This document shows positions 12,051 through 22,781 of a DNA stretch of 64,000 nucleotides, one piece after another. The stretch's first letter is position 1. Each line of letters starts with the position of its first letter. The stretch spans positions 104,715,500 through 104,779,499 of the forward strand of contig OY744519.1 in assembly GCA_963556195.1 (NCBI GenBank), written 5' to 3'. Origin of the DNA: Sepiola atlantica. Its lineage: Eukaryota > Mollusca > Cephalopoda > Sepiida > Sepiolidae. The notes under the pieces were generated by a model that worked only from the letters and a program-made list of their open reading frames with translations, had not been told where the DNA came from and did not search any database. Position numbers and translations under genes: made by a program.

Positions 12051-12969
12051 ATCATATGATAATGATGATTTTTTTATAAATCGTTATTCAATTATATAAA
12101 TATTTATCTCGGTCAAATAAAATTTCTTGTAAAGTCCTAGTGTTGCATCACCCCCCATCTCCTAGGAAAGATCCGACTCTCTGCATCTTACAATCAAATT
12201 AATATCTGTTGAGTATCGTAATTGTTATGGCACCTACCTTTACGGACTACACGATCTTTTATACGTCACTATAAACACCGAGGGCATATACCCCTCGGTG
12301 TTGAACCATCCCAGTCTAATAGTTTCAGTCAGACAGACAGACGTTCAACAATGCTCTTTATATGCTGTATTTATACTTTCTGCAATATGCTTTGTTTCAC
12401 TTAATCCCGAGTTATTGTCTTCTTTCCGGACCCCTTACAGGTCCACAACAATAATGCGATCAGCATGTATAATCAGCATCATCTACATCATACCTAGAGT
12501 TTTCAAGCGTCTTCCAATCGTTATGCCTTCCGCAGTGATCTTTATGACGTGGGGCATTCTCGCTCTGCAATCTGAGTCGAAGGAGGGAACACTCGTTCTA
12601 AAGTTGGAAGATGACAATTTTATTTAGGCCATTTGTATCTTCGTCTGTCAGACTCTCTGCCGTCGGACCCAAAATTATTTAAGTGCCTATTCTTCACACT
12701 GTTGTTGTTGATTTGTAATTAAAACAAGGCGATTGTCAAAAAATGTTAACATAGAAAAAAAGGAGTGAAAAACAAAACAAATATTCAACAAATAACTTTT
12801 ATCAAAGGTAATACAAGTCACTTTTCTACCTGCCTGCCTACGTTTTGTGTTTGAAAGTATTTTAAAGCGCTTTTATTTACATTTAATTGTTGCATAAACC
12901 TAAATGTACTCTTTCGCCGACCCTCCTAATTCATTTATTCGTCATAATAACAAATATAATAAGTAAATA
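12051..12969. other. No gene recognised
   Basis: Overlapping open frames of 60 and 109 residues at 12222-12627 have no similarity that I recognise. The rest is AT-rich. Confidence 0.5.
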
Positions 12970-13002
12970 ATATATATTTATATATATATATATATATATA
13001 TA
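12970..13002. repeat. (TA)n microsatellite
   Basis: About 33 bp of TA with one interruption. Confidence 0.9.
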
Positions 13003-13238
13003 AAAAGACGACAGTAATATAACAACATAGTTGTAATCACCATACAACAATATGAAAAATCGTGCACTCCTTACCAAATACATAAATACACATTAAACAC
13101 ACACACATATACACATGCATACACATGTGCATACATATAAACATATGCATATCAAGTCATATCGATTCTGAAAAAAAAACCTCCACCAGAAGCAAAGACA
13201 ATTGTGATTCACGTTAATTCATTAAATAAATAAGAGAA

Positions 13239-13306
13239 AGCGAGAGAGAGAAGGATAGAAAGAAAGAGAGCGAGAGAGAAATAGAGAGAGAGAGAGAGAG
13301 AAAAAG
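13239..13306 (+). repeat. (GA)n-rich microsatellite
   Basis: Purine-rich GAGA/GAAA tract with a pure GA core at 13283-13301. Confidence 0.9.
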
Positions 13307-13599
13307 GAGGGGGATAAACTGATAGGGAATAGACACCGACCAAATAAAGAAATACTTACATTTTTAATTTACAAGAAAATACAATAAATATTTTCTATTG
13401 TATTTTTTAAATGTGTACCATTTAAATATTCATAGCTTTTGAAATTTCATTGAACTTATCTATCAAAACAAGACTAAATGTTTCTCAATTTAGTTTTCGC
13501 ATAACGGGGATCTATTTCCCATTTATTCTTTTGTCAAATACCCCTGGATTTCACTTGTAGTTAAATCCAAGGTATTTTACTAAAAATAGATGGCAAATC

Positions 13600-13705
13600 A
13601 AATTAAAATATGCGCTTATAACATAATCATCTCTCTATATGTTTCATCTCTTTGATTTTCAGCAATAGATAATGTTATGTAACAATTTTCGTGTGATTTA
13701 TATTT
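13600..13705 (+). repeat. Direct repeat, left copy
   Basis: AATTAAAATATGCGCTTA, an ATCTCTCT block, then CTTTGATTTTCAGCAATAGA. It recurs in diverged form at 14587-14690, bracketing about 0.9 kb that includes the long hairpin at 14196-14546. Confidence 0.65.
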
Positions 13706-13894
13706 AAAATGTTATTTTTTTTATATAAAACACATTTAAACGGTCATATTTAGATAAACTGAAAACGAAACGAATACATCTATTCTGTATTTTTTAATGT
13801 TATTTGTTTAATGCGACCACATCGTTTTCGGCAGAAGGACAATTAATTCGGACGTATTTCTTTCACAACAACTGTGTTGGGTATTAGTGGGAAC

Positions 13895-13944
<50 letters not shown>
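13895..13944. repeat. (TA)n microsatellite
   Basis: About 50 bp of TA with one C interruption near its left end. Confidence 0.9.
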
Positions 13945-13947
<3 letters not shown>

Positions 13948-14195
13948 TTAAATATATATGTTTGTGTATGTGGTCTTTAAAACAGGATGTATTATAGCAT
14001 AGACGAAGGATCAGCATAGTGACCATTAGATTATTTTTGATGGTGAGAATTGGAAACTCGAAGACCTAGCAGGATGGTACATATGACAGAGGATTTGGGG
14101 TTGCAGTCGAGTCCGGTGTGGAAGTTTAAATATATCAGACCTGTTTCGGAATTTTTTTTAGATAATTATTAATAATTTGTATTATTTTATAATAG

Positions 14196-14546
14196 CTGGG
14201 CTACTGTTCTCATCTTAGATGTTATTCTCACAATGTAACTTCCGACCTTCTTCAAGTTGCTCTTCTTGTCGCACGAATACTTGCTTAACACTTTATTTAA
14301 CCCACGGGGTAAGTTTGCTCTCGAATTATTTACGACTTCTACCAGGTCGTGGCTGGCGGGACGAGAGCAATCTACCCCCGTGGATTAAATAAAGTGTTCC
14401 GTTCGAAATTCTGTACAGATTCCCGAGTTTGGCAAAAAGGTTTCCCAGTTCGACAAGACGCACCTGAAGAAGGTCGGAGGTTACATCGGACGAAACTGTG
14501 CGAGGATAACCTAGATGATGAGAACAGTAGTCCAAAAAATCCACAT
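14196..14546. mobile_element. Long inverted repeat (foldback/MITE-like)
   Basis: The left arm at 14196-14325 and the right arm at 14360-14546 are reverse complements with indels. Paired blocks are CTACTGTTCTCATC, CCGACCTTCTTCA, CTTGTCG, AACACTTTATTTAA, CCACGGGG and TTGCTCTCG, all in matching order. The right arm has about 40 extra bases. The centre, around 14326-14359, is unpaired. No transposase is present. The 72- and 66-residue open frames here are shadows of the palindrome. Confidence 0.75.
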
Positions 14547-14586
14547 TAATTAGACATATTTTTAATATGGTCTTACGGCGTACAAT

Positions 14587-14690
14587 AATTAAAATATGCG
14601 CTTAAAAGATAAGCATCTCTCTGTCTCTTTATGGCTCATCTGTCTTTGATTTTTAGTAATAGACGGTAAACGAGCTGTGATGCATAACAT
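14587..14690 (+). repeat. Direct repeat, right copy
   Basis: A diverged copy of 13600-13705 (AATTAAAATATGCGCTTA, ATCTCTCTG, CTTTGATTTTTAGTAATAGA). Confidence 0.65.
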
Positions 14691-15739
14691 GATCTTCATT
14701 AGGATGTGTTAATTAATAAATTAATCGAGTAATTAATGTAAGGTGATTTAAATGTAAGGTGATTGCAACTATGACATTGTCCATAGTTCAGCAAGATCGC
14801 TATAGTACGAATGCACACGGTGACACTAGGAAAACTAGGTATGATTTAAATTAAGTTGAACTTTTATTCTAATAAGTCACAGCTTATCAATGCCCAAAGC
14901 CCACTCGAGGATACGGGTCAATGAGTTTGTCAGTTGGACGATGAGACAACACCGTAAAGATTGGAACCGATGGTCGAAATTGAGCAGAATTTAATTATTT
15001 AAGAAAATGGCTTGATCTGTTTTTTTTGGTAATATTTGCTTGATTAAATAAAAAATTATAAGTAATAGGTTACTTAGGAATCAGAGAGAAGCCGAGTTAT
15101 TTTCAGAAGGCTGGATAGGTTGAACGTATTCATTCGACATCAGAGATACGATAAGTTTTGCTTTGTTCAGCTTGATTACGAATGCTTTGTTTGAAATAGG
15201 TACCCGTTAGTAACCGTTGGTGTCAGTCAGTGGTAGCGTACGAAGGTCAGCTGGGTTTCGCTTGCCATAGTCAAACTTGATGGAAAATGTTAATGAAAAG
15301 TTCCAAGGCTTTCATTCTGCAAGTAATAATCTGGTCGATGAAATTAATTATGTGTTTAATTACATTTATGTGTAAGTATTCGGTGTGTCTGTGTTCGTCT
15401 ACCTATCACGTCATTTTTCCAGCTTCAAGAAATACAAGGCGATTACGCGGTTGCACGTTGGTCAGAATAAAAACGAAGAACGATCCAATAGGCTGATTTG
15501 GATGTGAAGCTTTCGCACGAGCGGAAGGAAGACTGGTTCGAGCGTAAGGATGTGACCCGTTTAAGAGACCAAAGAAAGACAAATAGGTTTTTAAAAAGTA
15601 GGTATAAAATATGAGTTGAGGTAAAAACTAAATAAGTGCAAAAACAAAATTGTAATATTTTGTAAATAGAGAAAAAAGACATAATGTAGATGAATTCCAG
15701 TTTAAATAAACAAAATTATAAAACTATAGAAATAAAACA
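14691..15739. other. No gene recognised
   Basis: AT-rich. An internal near-repeat of TGTAAGGTGATT occurs at 14735-14765. Short open frames at 15287-15682 overlap on opposite strands, with no similarity that I recognise. Confidence 0.5.
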
Positions 15740-16128
15740 ATAAAACAATGGATGCACATATATGTCATGAAGCTTTAATATAACAAAGGACGCACATATA
15801 TGACATGTAGGTGAGGAATAACAAAAATGCACATTTTTGACATGTAGTTTAGGAATAACAAATGATGCCTATTTGTGACATGTAGTCTAGAAATAACAAA
15901 GGAGACACATTTGTGACATGTAGTTTAGGAATAACAAAGGATGCACATTTTTGACATGTAGTTTTGGAATAACAAGAGATGCACATTTTTACATGTAGCT
16001 TAGGAATAACAAGGGATGCTCATTTTTGACGTTTACTTTAGGAATAACAAAGGATGTACATTTGTGACATGTAGTTTTGGAATAACAAAGGCTGCACATT
16101 TTTGACATCTAGTTTAGGAATAATTTAT
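15740..16128 (+). repeat. Minisatellite, ~38 bp unit, ~10 copies
   Basis: The unit reads approximately TAGTTTAGGAATAACAAAGG, then ATGCACATTTTTGACATG. Units are consecutive without spacers and about 80-95% alike, with the leftmost the most diverged. The array ends only about 15 bp before the LTR-like segment at 16142. Confidence 0.9.
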
Positions 16129-16141
16129 ATAAAATAAAGAA

Positions 16142-16499
16142 TGTTATATATTCCGGAGAGACATTCAAGAGACAGTCGGAGATATTCGGAGGCGATAGCG
16201 AACGGCAAATACAGAGGGTTTCTCCGATTTCTATATTAATAGGACAAACGCGAATGACTTACCTCGTGGAGTCATGCGTGATCGCACGTGTCCTGAATGC
16301 AAGTTACTGCATGAACATTATTGCATGCAGTTACTGCTGGTATGTAAAATAAATATGCCGCTTCTTATGTCACAAGTTATATAACGAGAAACCGGTAACC
16401 AAAGAAAATTTCTCGAGACGAATTTGTGATGCATGATAATTTTATTTTCTGCTAATCAATAAATAGCGCATCCTCGTAAGACATACAGTGACGCTAACA
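16142..16499 (+). mobile_element. LTR-like segment, possibly a solo LTR
   Basis: It starts TGTTA and ends TAACA, the usual short inverted termini of Gypsy-type LTRs. Its length (358 bp) is reasonable, and AATAAA-type signals lie near 16347 and 16459. No second copy in the window, no clear target duplication (AAGAA against GTTAA) and no primer-binding site starting TGG were seen, so the identity is not secure. Confidence 0.4.
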
Positions 16500-16837
16500 G
16501 TTAAGCTCCACCTCACATCGTCGTGTAACAGCAGAGACTCGAGAAAAAAAGAAAGACAAGTTTATCTTTATGGACCATAGTGACAAGTTTTAGTGATGTT
16601 ACTTGTGTGGCTTCCTAGTTTTAAGACAGTGGTGGAATTCTCTCTGGTGTCACTGTTAAATTCATCCCGTCTCTAATTATGTTCTGACTGACAACCGGGA
16701 AAGAAAACTGCTATCCAATCTCGTATTCTTTATCTAGCAGAGTATCAATGTTGTAAATAAGGCAGTTGATAGAGTAAGGGAAAAATAACAAAGCACCCGT
16801 GAATCTTTTTTACGGTTTCATCCTTTACAGAAAATGA

Positions 16838-16948
16838 GAGATAATCTCGGCGTTCACAACATTGTCAATAGCGGAGGAGTCGGAAATTCACGCCCAGCTC
16901 CATAACAGGTCCCAGCTACATGCCGTACGATTATACGAGGAATTCAAG
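16838..16948 (+). other. Exon-like block, unsupported
   Basis: A pyrimidine-rich run ending CTTTACAG at 16830 and a strong donor AAG|GTAAGTATT at 16948/16949 enclose a 37-codon open frame ending HAVRLYEEFK. An in-frame TGA lies immediately upstream, so an acceptor after the TGA (for example ...ATGAG at 16838) would be required. I do not recognise the peptide. This may be a chance arrangement, part of an LTR element leader, or a real host exon. Confidence 0.2.
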
Positions 16949-17279
16949 GTAAGTATTAATTTCGTATTATGGGGTTTAAAACAATAATTCGGCGTATTTT
17001 ATGACACCTATAAAAAGGCAAAAATATATTTTTATTTCATTAATAACTTGAAAATGAAAAATTATAAGATTTTAAAAATAGAATGAATATGGCAATATGA
17101 AGTTCAAGACCGGGAGCAGGAGCAATATTAGTTATCATTTATTCCAGAGAAAACCCGAGTGATTTCTGGTAATATGATATATATTGTAAGTTATTCAGCG
17201 TATACGACTAATTAAACATATGTTTTTTTGTTTTTTACTAATAATAAAAAAAAGTTCAACACTTTTCTCAAGTTAGAGG

Positions 17280-17488
17280 CTCTCGGACGGGTGCTATACC
17301 GATTTTATAGCATTACCCGGAAGGGATGATCTGAACGCTCCTCCCCCGTGACATGTTGCTAGTCTGTTGCCGGTTTTATTCCCAGCATTCAACCATTTAT
17401 ACAGCTGGATAGAGTGTTTTTGCTTACAGCACCTAGTATTCCCAAATTATCAATCATCTATGTACTATTTCAGCTAAATGTCGACTTT
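17280..17488 (-). mobile_element. 5S-rRNA-derived SINE remnant
   Basis: On the minus strand, 17488 to about 17425 aligns with the 3' half of 5S rRNA. TAGTAC, TAGATG, GGGAATACTAGGTGCTGTAA correspond to the 5S blocks TAGTAC, TGGATG, GGGAATACCGGGTGCTGTAG. A non-5S body follows: CCAGCTGTATAAATGGTTGA, then GAATGCTGGGAATAAAACCG. SINEs of this class use the internal 5S promoter for RNA polymerase III. The 5' half of the 5S part is missing or too diverged, so this is a decayed copy. Confidence 0.6.
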
Positions 17489-17632
17489 CTAAAGGTAGGA
17501 TACAATATAGCTAATCTGCGACAGTATCCATTAAACCAAACACACACACACACACTTAAACAATCTTGGTTTAAAAATTACAACAAATGTTGACTATTAG
17601 TAGTAATATAGATAACACAAATAAGCATGAGC

Positions 17633-17633
<1 letters not shown>

Positions 17634-17693
<60 letters not shown>
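17634..17693. repeat. (TA)n microsatellite
   Basis: About 60 bp, directly abutting the 5S-derived sequence at 17694. Confidence 0.9.
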
Positions 17694-17815
17694 GTTACCG
17701 AAGTTAGGCGACATTGAACCTGGTTAGTACAAGATGGGTGACCATTTTGAAATACTATGCGCTGTATGCCATCTTCCCTAACTGGGATATACATGCTGAC
17801 TGGGGACCGCATGTG
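17694..17815 (+). mobile_element. 5S-rRNA-derived sequence (SINE or pseudogene)
   Basis: 17694-17769 matches the 3' part of 5S rRNA in order: GAAGTTAGGC, CCTGGTTAGTAC, GATGGGTGACC, GAAATAC, GCGCTGTATGC. The usual 5S blocks are GAAGCTAAGC, CCTGGTTAGTAC, GATGGGAGACC, GGAATAC, GGTGCTGTAGGC. The first ~45 bases of 5S are replaced by (TA)n. Non-5S sequence follows directly, favouring a SINE over a gene copy. It cannot be a functional 5S gene. Confidence 0.65.
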
Positions 17816-17910
17816 AATTTGTACTCCTCATAAACTTCCACCAATAAATATTTTGATAACTTGTTGTAAACACTAAACAAAATCATTTTCATTCATTTAT
17901 TCATTCATAT

Positions 17911-17968
<58 letters not shown>
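17911..17968. repeat. (CA)n/(TA)n microsatellite
   Basis: A short ACACAC run followed by about 48 bp of TA. Confidence 0.9.
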
Positions 17969-17972
<4 letters not shown>

Positions 17973-18124
17973 CTCTTAAATGTGACTGTAAAGAAACGAA
18001 AAAAAATCGATTTGCCTTTTTATTTGCAATTTCAAACTTATGGAAAATCAAGTCGGTCTCTCTAAAGAGAGGAAAATTTGAACACAAATGCTAAATAGTT
18101 GTCTAGAAACGAAAAACCAATATT

Positions 18125-18197
18125 GCGTAACAACTATTTGTTATTTTTAAATAAAAAATCATTGAATTAAAAATACAATAACAAATAATAGTTTATT
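18125..18197. repeat. Short AT-rich inverted repeat
   Basis: AACTATTTGTTATTTTTAA pairs with TTAAAAATACAATAACAAAT/AATAGTT on the other side of an about 15-base loop, with small indels in the stem. Confidence 0.6.
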
Positions 18198-18319
18198 AGT
18201 AAAATGTATTTCTTCAAAACCTATATGCAAATTAGTTTACTTGGCGACATATATATTATATCTATGTATGTATGTATATATGAGCCAAACTTTCGCATTT
18301 ATTTATTTAAATATAGTAT

Positions 18320-18803
18320 ATTGCCCCCAAAAAGAGGAGGTAATTCATGGAAGGATAGTGCCATCATAACAACAGAACACATACTATACTACGCACACCA
18401 AGGAGGAGGTAATTCCCGAGAATATGGTCTCATGGCAGAAAAACAGATAGTACCCCCAAAGGAGAATGTAATCTCTGTGAGGATGATCACATGACCACAG
18501 AACAGATATTACACTACTCTGCCTCCCCCCAAATGAGGAGATAATGCCTGGGAGGATGGTATCATTACGAACAAATATATACTACACTGAACTCAAATTA
18601 GGAGGTAATGGCTGGGAGGATGGTCAGATGACAACAGAACAGATACTACACTACCCTTTCTTTCTAAGAATGAGGAGGTAATGCCTGTGGGAATGGCCAC
18701 ATGACAACAGAACATATACTACACTACCCCGTCTCCCTGAGAATTAGGAGGTAATGCCTGGAGGATGGTCTCATGACAACAGAACAGATACTATACTACC
18801 TTG
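18320..18803 (+). repeat. Minisatellite array B, ~65-70 bp unit, 7 copies
   Basis: Same family as 589-990. Each unit has GAGGTAATGCCTGGGAGGAT, GGTCTCATGACAACAGAACA and GATACTACACTACC with a C/T-rich joint. The last three units are the most alike. No spacer of unrelated sequence separates the units. Confidence 0.85.
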
Positions 18804-19816
18804 TTGGAGATTTAGATGTACGCTTGTATGTGACGTGTAGATTTCAGCATGTTTAACGCACATGAACATGCGACAAACCTTATATTGTCCTCTCATTGGC
18901 AAACTTTGCATTATCAGATCTCATGTGTTAACATTCGGTACGCATGCTTGGGTGAATAGCCGGCTGTAAAAACAGTGCCCACTTCAGACACAAGTACACT
19001 TTAAACGGTGTCGATACGCTTTGATTTGAAGCACGCGCACTTAATCAGACACAAACTCCATTGAGTCAGATCCGTCTTGAAATACTACTTTGAACAAATA
19101 TATTTATTATTCTTTTAAATGTATTTGTTAAACTAACGAATATACTCTGTATTGTCTTCAAACCGAAAAATATGAGACAATTTTACAACAGATAATTTAA
19201 AACAAATATTCTTTAGCATCATTTAAATTTTCATTACATTTTTGCTTTTAGTGTGATACAATTATAACCAAAATTTTACCACGAAGGTAATACTGTTATT
19301 ACACCAACACCAATTTATTCCAAATTTGGCGTCATTTTAACCAAGAGTTTAACACACTCATCTGTCTATTTTTATTACTACTCCCACTACTAGCATCAGT
19401 GTCGCGTTTTGCTCTGTTCTTTACTGGTCCAAAAATGCATGAGGTTTTGCAGAAAAAATGAAAAATCTAAACAAGAAAGGATTTTCTTATAGCTTACAAT
19501 TTATTGTAGTAGAATGTCGATATTCTTCTGGTGGCAGTCATATCCTCAGCCCTAGCTGGAGGGATCAAAAGGCGGAATGTTCGTTTACTTAGACCTGAAG
19601 TTTCCCTCCGCTGTTTTTTCCGCTTCTTTCTCGATCGGTGACGTAAGTCTGAACATTGTTTTTAACACATTCCTCACTTTTGTATACCTCAAAATACAAA
19701 TATATAAATATTAGTATTTCATGTATCCACATACAATTTTATAAGGAGATATAATTTTTTATGTATCAATTTTCAGTATTTACTTCAACAGTGCTCGATA
19801 CGTAAGTAGAGCTAGG
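18804..19816. other. No gene recognised
   Basis: AT-rich with nothing recognisable. A CTAGCTGGAGGGATC patch near 19552 gave no assignment. Confidence 0.5.
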
Positions 19817-19969
19817 TAGTAAGCTATGAACATATATTTATGGCAATTACGCTACACAGAGGCTCCCGCATTTCATCCCCGGGGGGAATCTTCAGGCTGA
19901 AGATTTCCCCGGGGATGAAACGCGGGAGCCTCTGTGTAGCTTAATTGCCATAAATATATTTTCATAGCT

Positions 19970-19974
<5 letters not shown>
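19817..19974. mobile_element. Near-perfect 158-bp hairpin element (MITE-like)
   Basis: The two ~78-base arms are nearly perfect reverse complements around 19896. Arm blocks run TAGTAAGCTATGAA, ATATATTTATGGCAATTA, GCTACACAGAGGCTCCCGC, TTTCATCCCCGGGG, AATCTTCAG. Only a handful of mismatches and a 2-3 base indel separate the arms. The right end runs straight into (TA)n. A single diverged arm recurs at 24205-24280. No coding capacity. Confidence 0.85.
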
Positions 19975-20035
<61 letters not shown>

Positions 20036-20036
20036 T
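19975..20036. repeat. (TA)n microsatellite
   Basis: About 60 bp with one C interruption, abutting the hairpin element. Confidence 0.9.
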
Positions 20037-20236
20037 GATTATGCGTTTATTGTATTTTACTTTTTCATTCAATATAGATGTCTACGCCTTATCTCCGTTT
20101 TCTTTTAAAATTTTGCATATGGAAGTTGCAACAGAAACATTGAAGAAATACCACGAACACTGAAACTGCAAGAAATCTTATACCCTCCCTTAAAGAAAAA
20201 ATGATGGTATCAGCTTCGGCTGATACTACACAAATT

Positions 20237-20515
20237 GGTTATAAAGAGTCAAGGAGGATCGAAAGATCGACAGGGGGAGAACACTAACCAGACCTCGAGT
20301 AGAAGAGTGCAGAGAGTTCTGGGACCTCGAGGATGCTTATTACCACCCAAATCTGGAAAGCGGCTGTTGCGATAACGCCAAATGATTTTCAAAGAGGTGG
20401 AAAGTACTAGAAATCTGCGGAGATTTGTTGTCACTCAGACCTCAGGGAATCCTATCGGTTATTATCATTAAGACAACCGGTGATGTTGATCTGTGTGGGA
20501 ACTCCTAGTGAGTAC
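20237..20515 (+). mobile_element. R4/Dong-like LINE, 3'-end fragment
   Basis: Plus-strand copy of the LINE 3' end, homologous to the reverse complement of 35984-36290. Shared blocks are ACCAGACCTC, GAAGAG, TCTGGGACCT, GGCTGTTGCGAT, TTGTCACTCAGAC and the terminal ACTCCTAGTGAGTA. It is followed within two bases by (ATA)n. Truncated 5' of about 20237, with no coding region. Confidence 0.8.
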
Positions 20516-20518
20516 ATG

Positions 20519-20591
<73 letters not shown>
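20516..20591 (+). repeat. (ATA)n microsatellite at a LINE 3' end
   Basis: About 24 ATA units directly after the LINE 3' terminus. Its homopolymer translations (poly-Tyr, poly-Leu) are not genes. Confidence 0.95.
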
Positions 20592-20870
20592 GTCACCTTC
20601 TTCAATTGCCAGAAAAAGTGAAGCAGATAAATAAAATATCGTATAAGTAATCGCAGCGCGTGATCTTTTATTTTCCAAATACAATACATAACAATGGCTG
20701 ACGATAGGCAATGAGACTCGATCATTTGTTGAACACGTATTGATTTGAAACCGACGATACGCTGTTCTGACTTTCTGTAATATAATATATAAATAAATAT
20801 TACATTATTATTTTGAATTTTAATTTTTAATAATCGAGTACTCTTCTGGGTTTCTTTCCACTGATTTTAC

Positions 20871-20872
<2 letters not shown>
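20592..20872. other. No gene recognised
   Basis: AT-rich spacer, nothing recognised. Confidence 0.5.

Positions 20873-20938
<66 letters not shown>
20873..20938. repeat. (TA)n microsatellite
   Basis: 66 bp of uninterrupted TA. Confidence 0.95.
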
Positions 20939-20941
<3 letters not shown>

Positions 20942-21208
20942 TCTCAATGTTTGCTTAAAAGAAATCATAGAGTGCTCGATCGTAAGTTTTGCAACAGCTA
21001 ATATACATTTTTATTTAAAAACTATACAGTACAGTTTCTTTGGGCGAACCAGAATTTCATTGTGACATACAAGCTTTTCTGTGTTAGAAAAGTTATTAGA
21101 GTCCGCTCCAAAACATCAGCACTTCAACAAGCGAAGGCAAATTGAGAAAGAGTGGAAAACGACAATATTAACCGTCTGTCAGCGGGCGTTGTATTATTCT
21201 AACTGTCT

Positions 21209-21211
<3 letters not shown>

Positions 21212-21278
<67 letters not shown>
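21212..21278. repeat. (TA)n microsatellite
   Basis: 67 bp of uninterrupted TA, followed by a short repeated block. Confidence 0.95.
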
Positions 21279-21281
<3 letters not shown>

Positions 21282-21345
21282 CAAAAACGTATTTCGTCGT
21301 CCCTACGACATCAGTGTTGCTAGATATAGCGAGATTCGAAACTGA
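21279..21345 (+). repeat. Short dispersed repeat next to (TA)n, copy 1
   Basis: AAAAACGTATTTCGTCGTCC, then CTACGACATCAGTGTTGCTA and GATATAGCGAGA. A diverged copy lies 0.3 kb downstream, also just after a short TA run. Confidence 0.6.
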
Positions 21346-21579
21346 GACACCAAAATAGTTTGCATCCGGTGATCTACTGACATCATTCCGGAATTGCTAG
21401 TGGCAGTGGAAGAAATTATATCGTATTCAAATGAAGTCATTCATTTATTTATATACTTTAAGATACTGATAACCGAAAGTACTCAATCCTTTTTACCGAA
21501 GGTATTGTTTTGGCGCTTAGTGGAAACAAGTGTGCGTTACAAGAGAAAGTATATAACTAAATACATATGTATATATATT

Positions 21580-21650
21580 GTAATCCACAGGGACGTTTTT
21601 TGTGGTCTCTACGACCCATCAGTGTTGCTAGACGTAACGAGAGCATGAGA
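21580..21650 (+). repeat. Short dispersed repeat next to (TA)n, copy 2
   Basis: GACGTTTTTTGTGGTCTCTA, then CGACCCATCAGTGTTGCTAG and ACGTAACGAGAG. Homologous to 21279-21345. Confidence 0.6.
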
Positions 21651-21859
21651 GAAGAGGGAATAATAGATAGATAGATAGATGCAGAGGTGTATTAAAGATA
21701 CACATTTAGAGATGGTTCTGATTATTGCTGTTAAATAGTCTTAACATATCATTTCAAAGATGCTAGATGTTAATAAAGTAAAATTGAAAAGATATTCAGT
21801 TGAGAGGTGAATAATTATCACAGTTAAACTGTAAGAAAATTGTTTTAGTCTGTGGTCTG

Positions 21860-22130
21860 TATTAACACGGGACTGCTTTTCTGCAGACTACAATATGGTC
21901 GTCTTCAAAAGAATTTCAATATGTAGTCAACATTTCTCATTCTATGCACATGTTCCAAACTTCTCATAATATTTTTAATCATTTTACTGACAATCTATTC
22001 ATATCATATACCCTTATCTTCGAGTGGCTTTTGTACTTGATAAGTAGTGATTCATTAGTAAAAAAAAACGAACGAAAAAAACATCAAGAATTTCATGCAA
22101 AACGAGGATGGTGTAAGCTTTATTTTCTCT
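21860..22130 (+). repeat. Dispersed repeat, LINE-tail-like, copy 1
   Basis: CGGGACTGC, CTGCAGACTACAATATGG, then TATCTTCGAGTGGCTTTTGT and TGATAAGTAGTGATTCA. Matches 27840-28060 and, for the first part, 6190-6235. I read these as 3' ends of a LINE family without a remaining coding region. Confidence 0.5.
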
Positions 22131-22711
22131 CCAAGCTGAACATATATCTTATTGAACAAATTTAGAACTTGCTATTGAATTCTGTGAGTTTCACTAAAAT
22201 AGTGAATTTATGTCAAAATAAAATGAAAAGGATATAGTATATAAATTGGATGCTTATTGACGGGAAAACATTGACGTGGAGACACATGATAGAAAAAGTC
22301 TTTAATAACTTTAGGCGAATACCTTTTTGTCAGCCAACATTGTATCTCCTCTATGTGGCTCTTTAAGGTCTTACCTTTTAGCTAGCCTGTTTAGAGTCCA
22401 GGAGTTTGAACGCTGGTAGGAGGGTCTCTTTGAGGCTTGGTTACAAACATTGAATAACATAATAAAGCGGTTTCTTGCCCATGCTTCTCCATACATTTTC
22501 TATCTGTTATTACTATTAGAAACAACAATGTTGCTCCTGCTGCTTCTTCAAAGATTAAAAAAAACAACCTTACATTCTTGTCTGAAGCGACTTTAATGAA
22601 AAAAACAACAACAATTTTTATCAGTATCTTGAAGAAATATGGGATTTTAATAAGTTCACATTTGCTTATCTACTGAAAAAACGATAGTTTAATTCTCGAC
22701 AACCCGTAGTG

Positions 22712-22713
<2 letters not shown>
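22131..22713. other. No gene recognised
   Basis: AT-rich, nothing supported. Confidence 0.55.

Positions 22714-22780
<67 letters not shown>
22714..22780. repeat. (TA)n microsatellite
   Basis: 67 bp of uninterrupted TA. Confidence 0.95.

Positions 22781-22781
<1 letters not shown>

Noticed and set aside
15740..16128. Regular 38-bp repeats considered as a CRISPR-like array
   Set aside because: Units are directly adjacent with no unique spacers, and the setting is clearly eukaryotic. It is a minisatellite.
17694..17769. 5S rRNA gene
   Set aside because: Only the 3' part of 5S is present, with many substitutions and (TA)n in place of the 5' part. It can only be a derived repeat.
20468..20725. 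Poly-Tyr and poly-Leu proteins, and many Tyr-Ile repeat proteins elsewhere
   Set aside because: These are direct translations of (ATA)n and (TA)n microsatellites.
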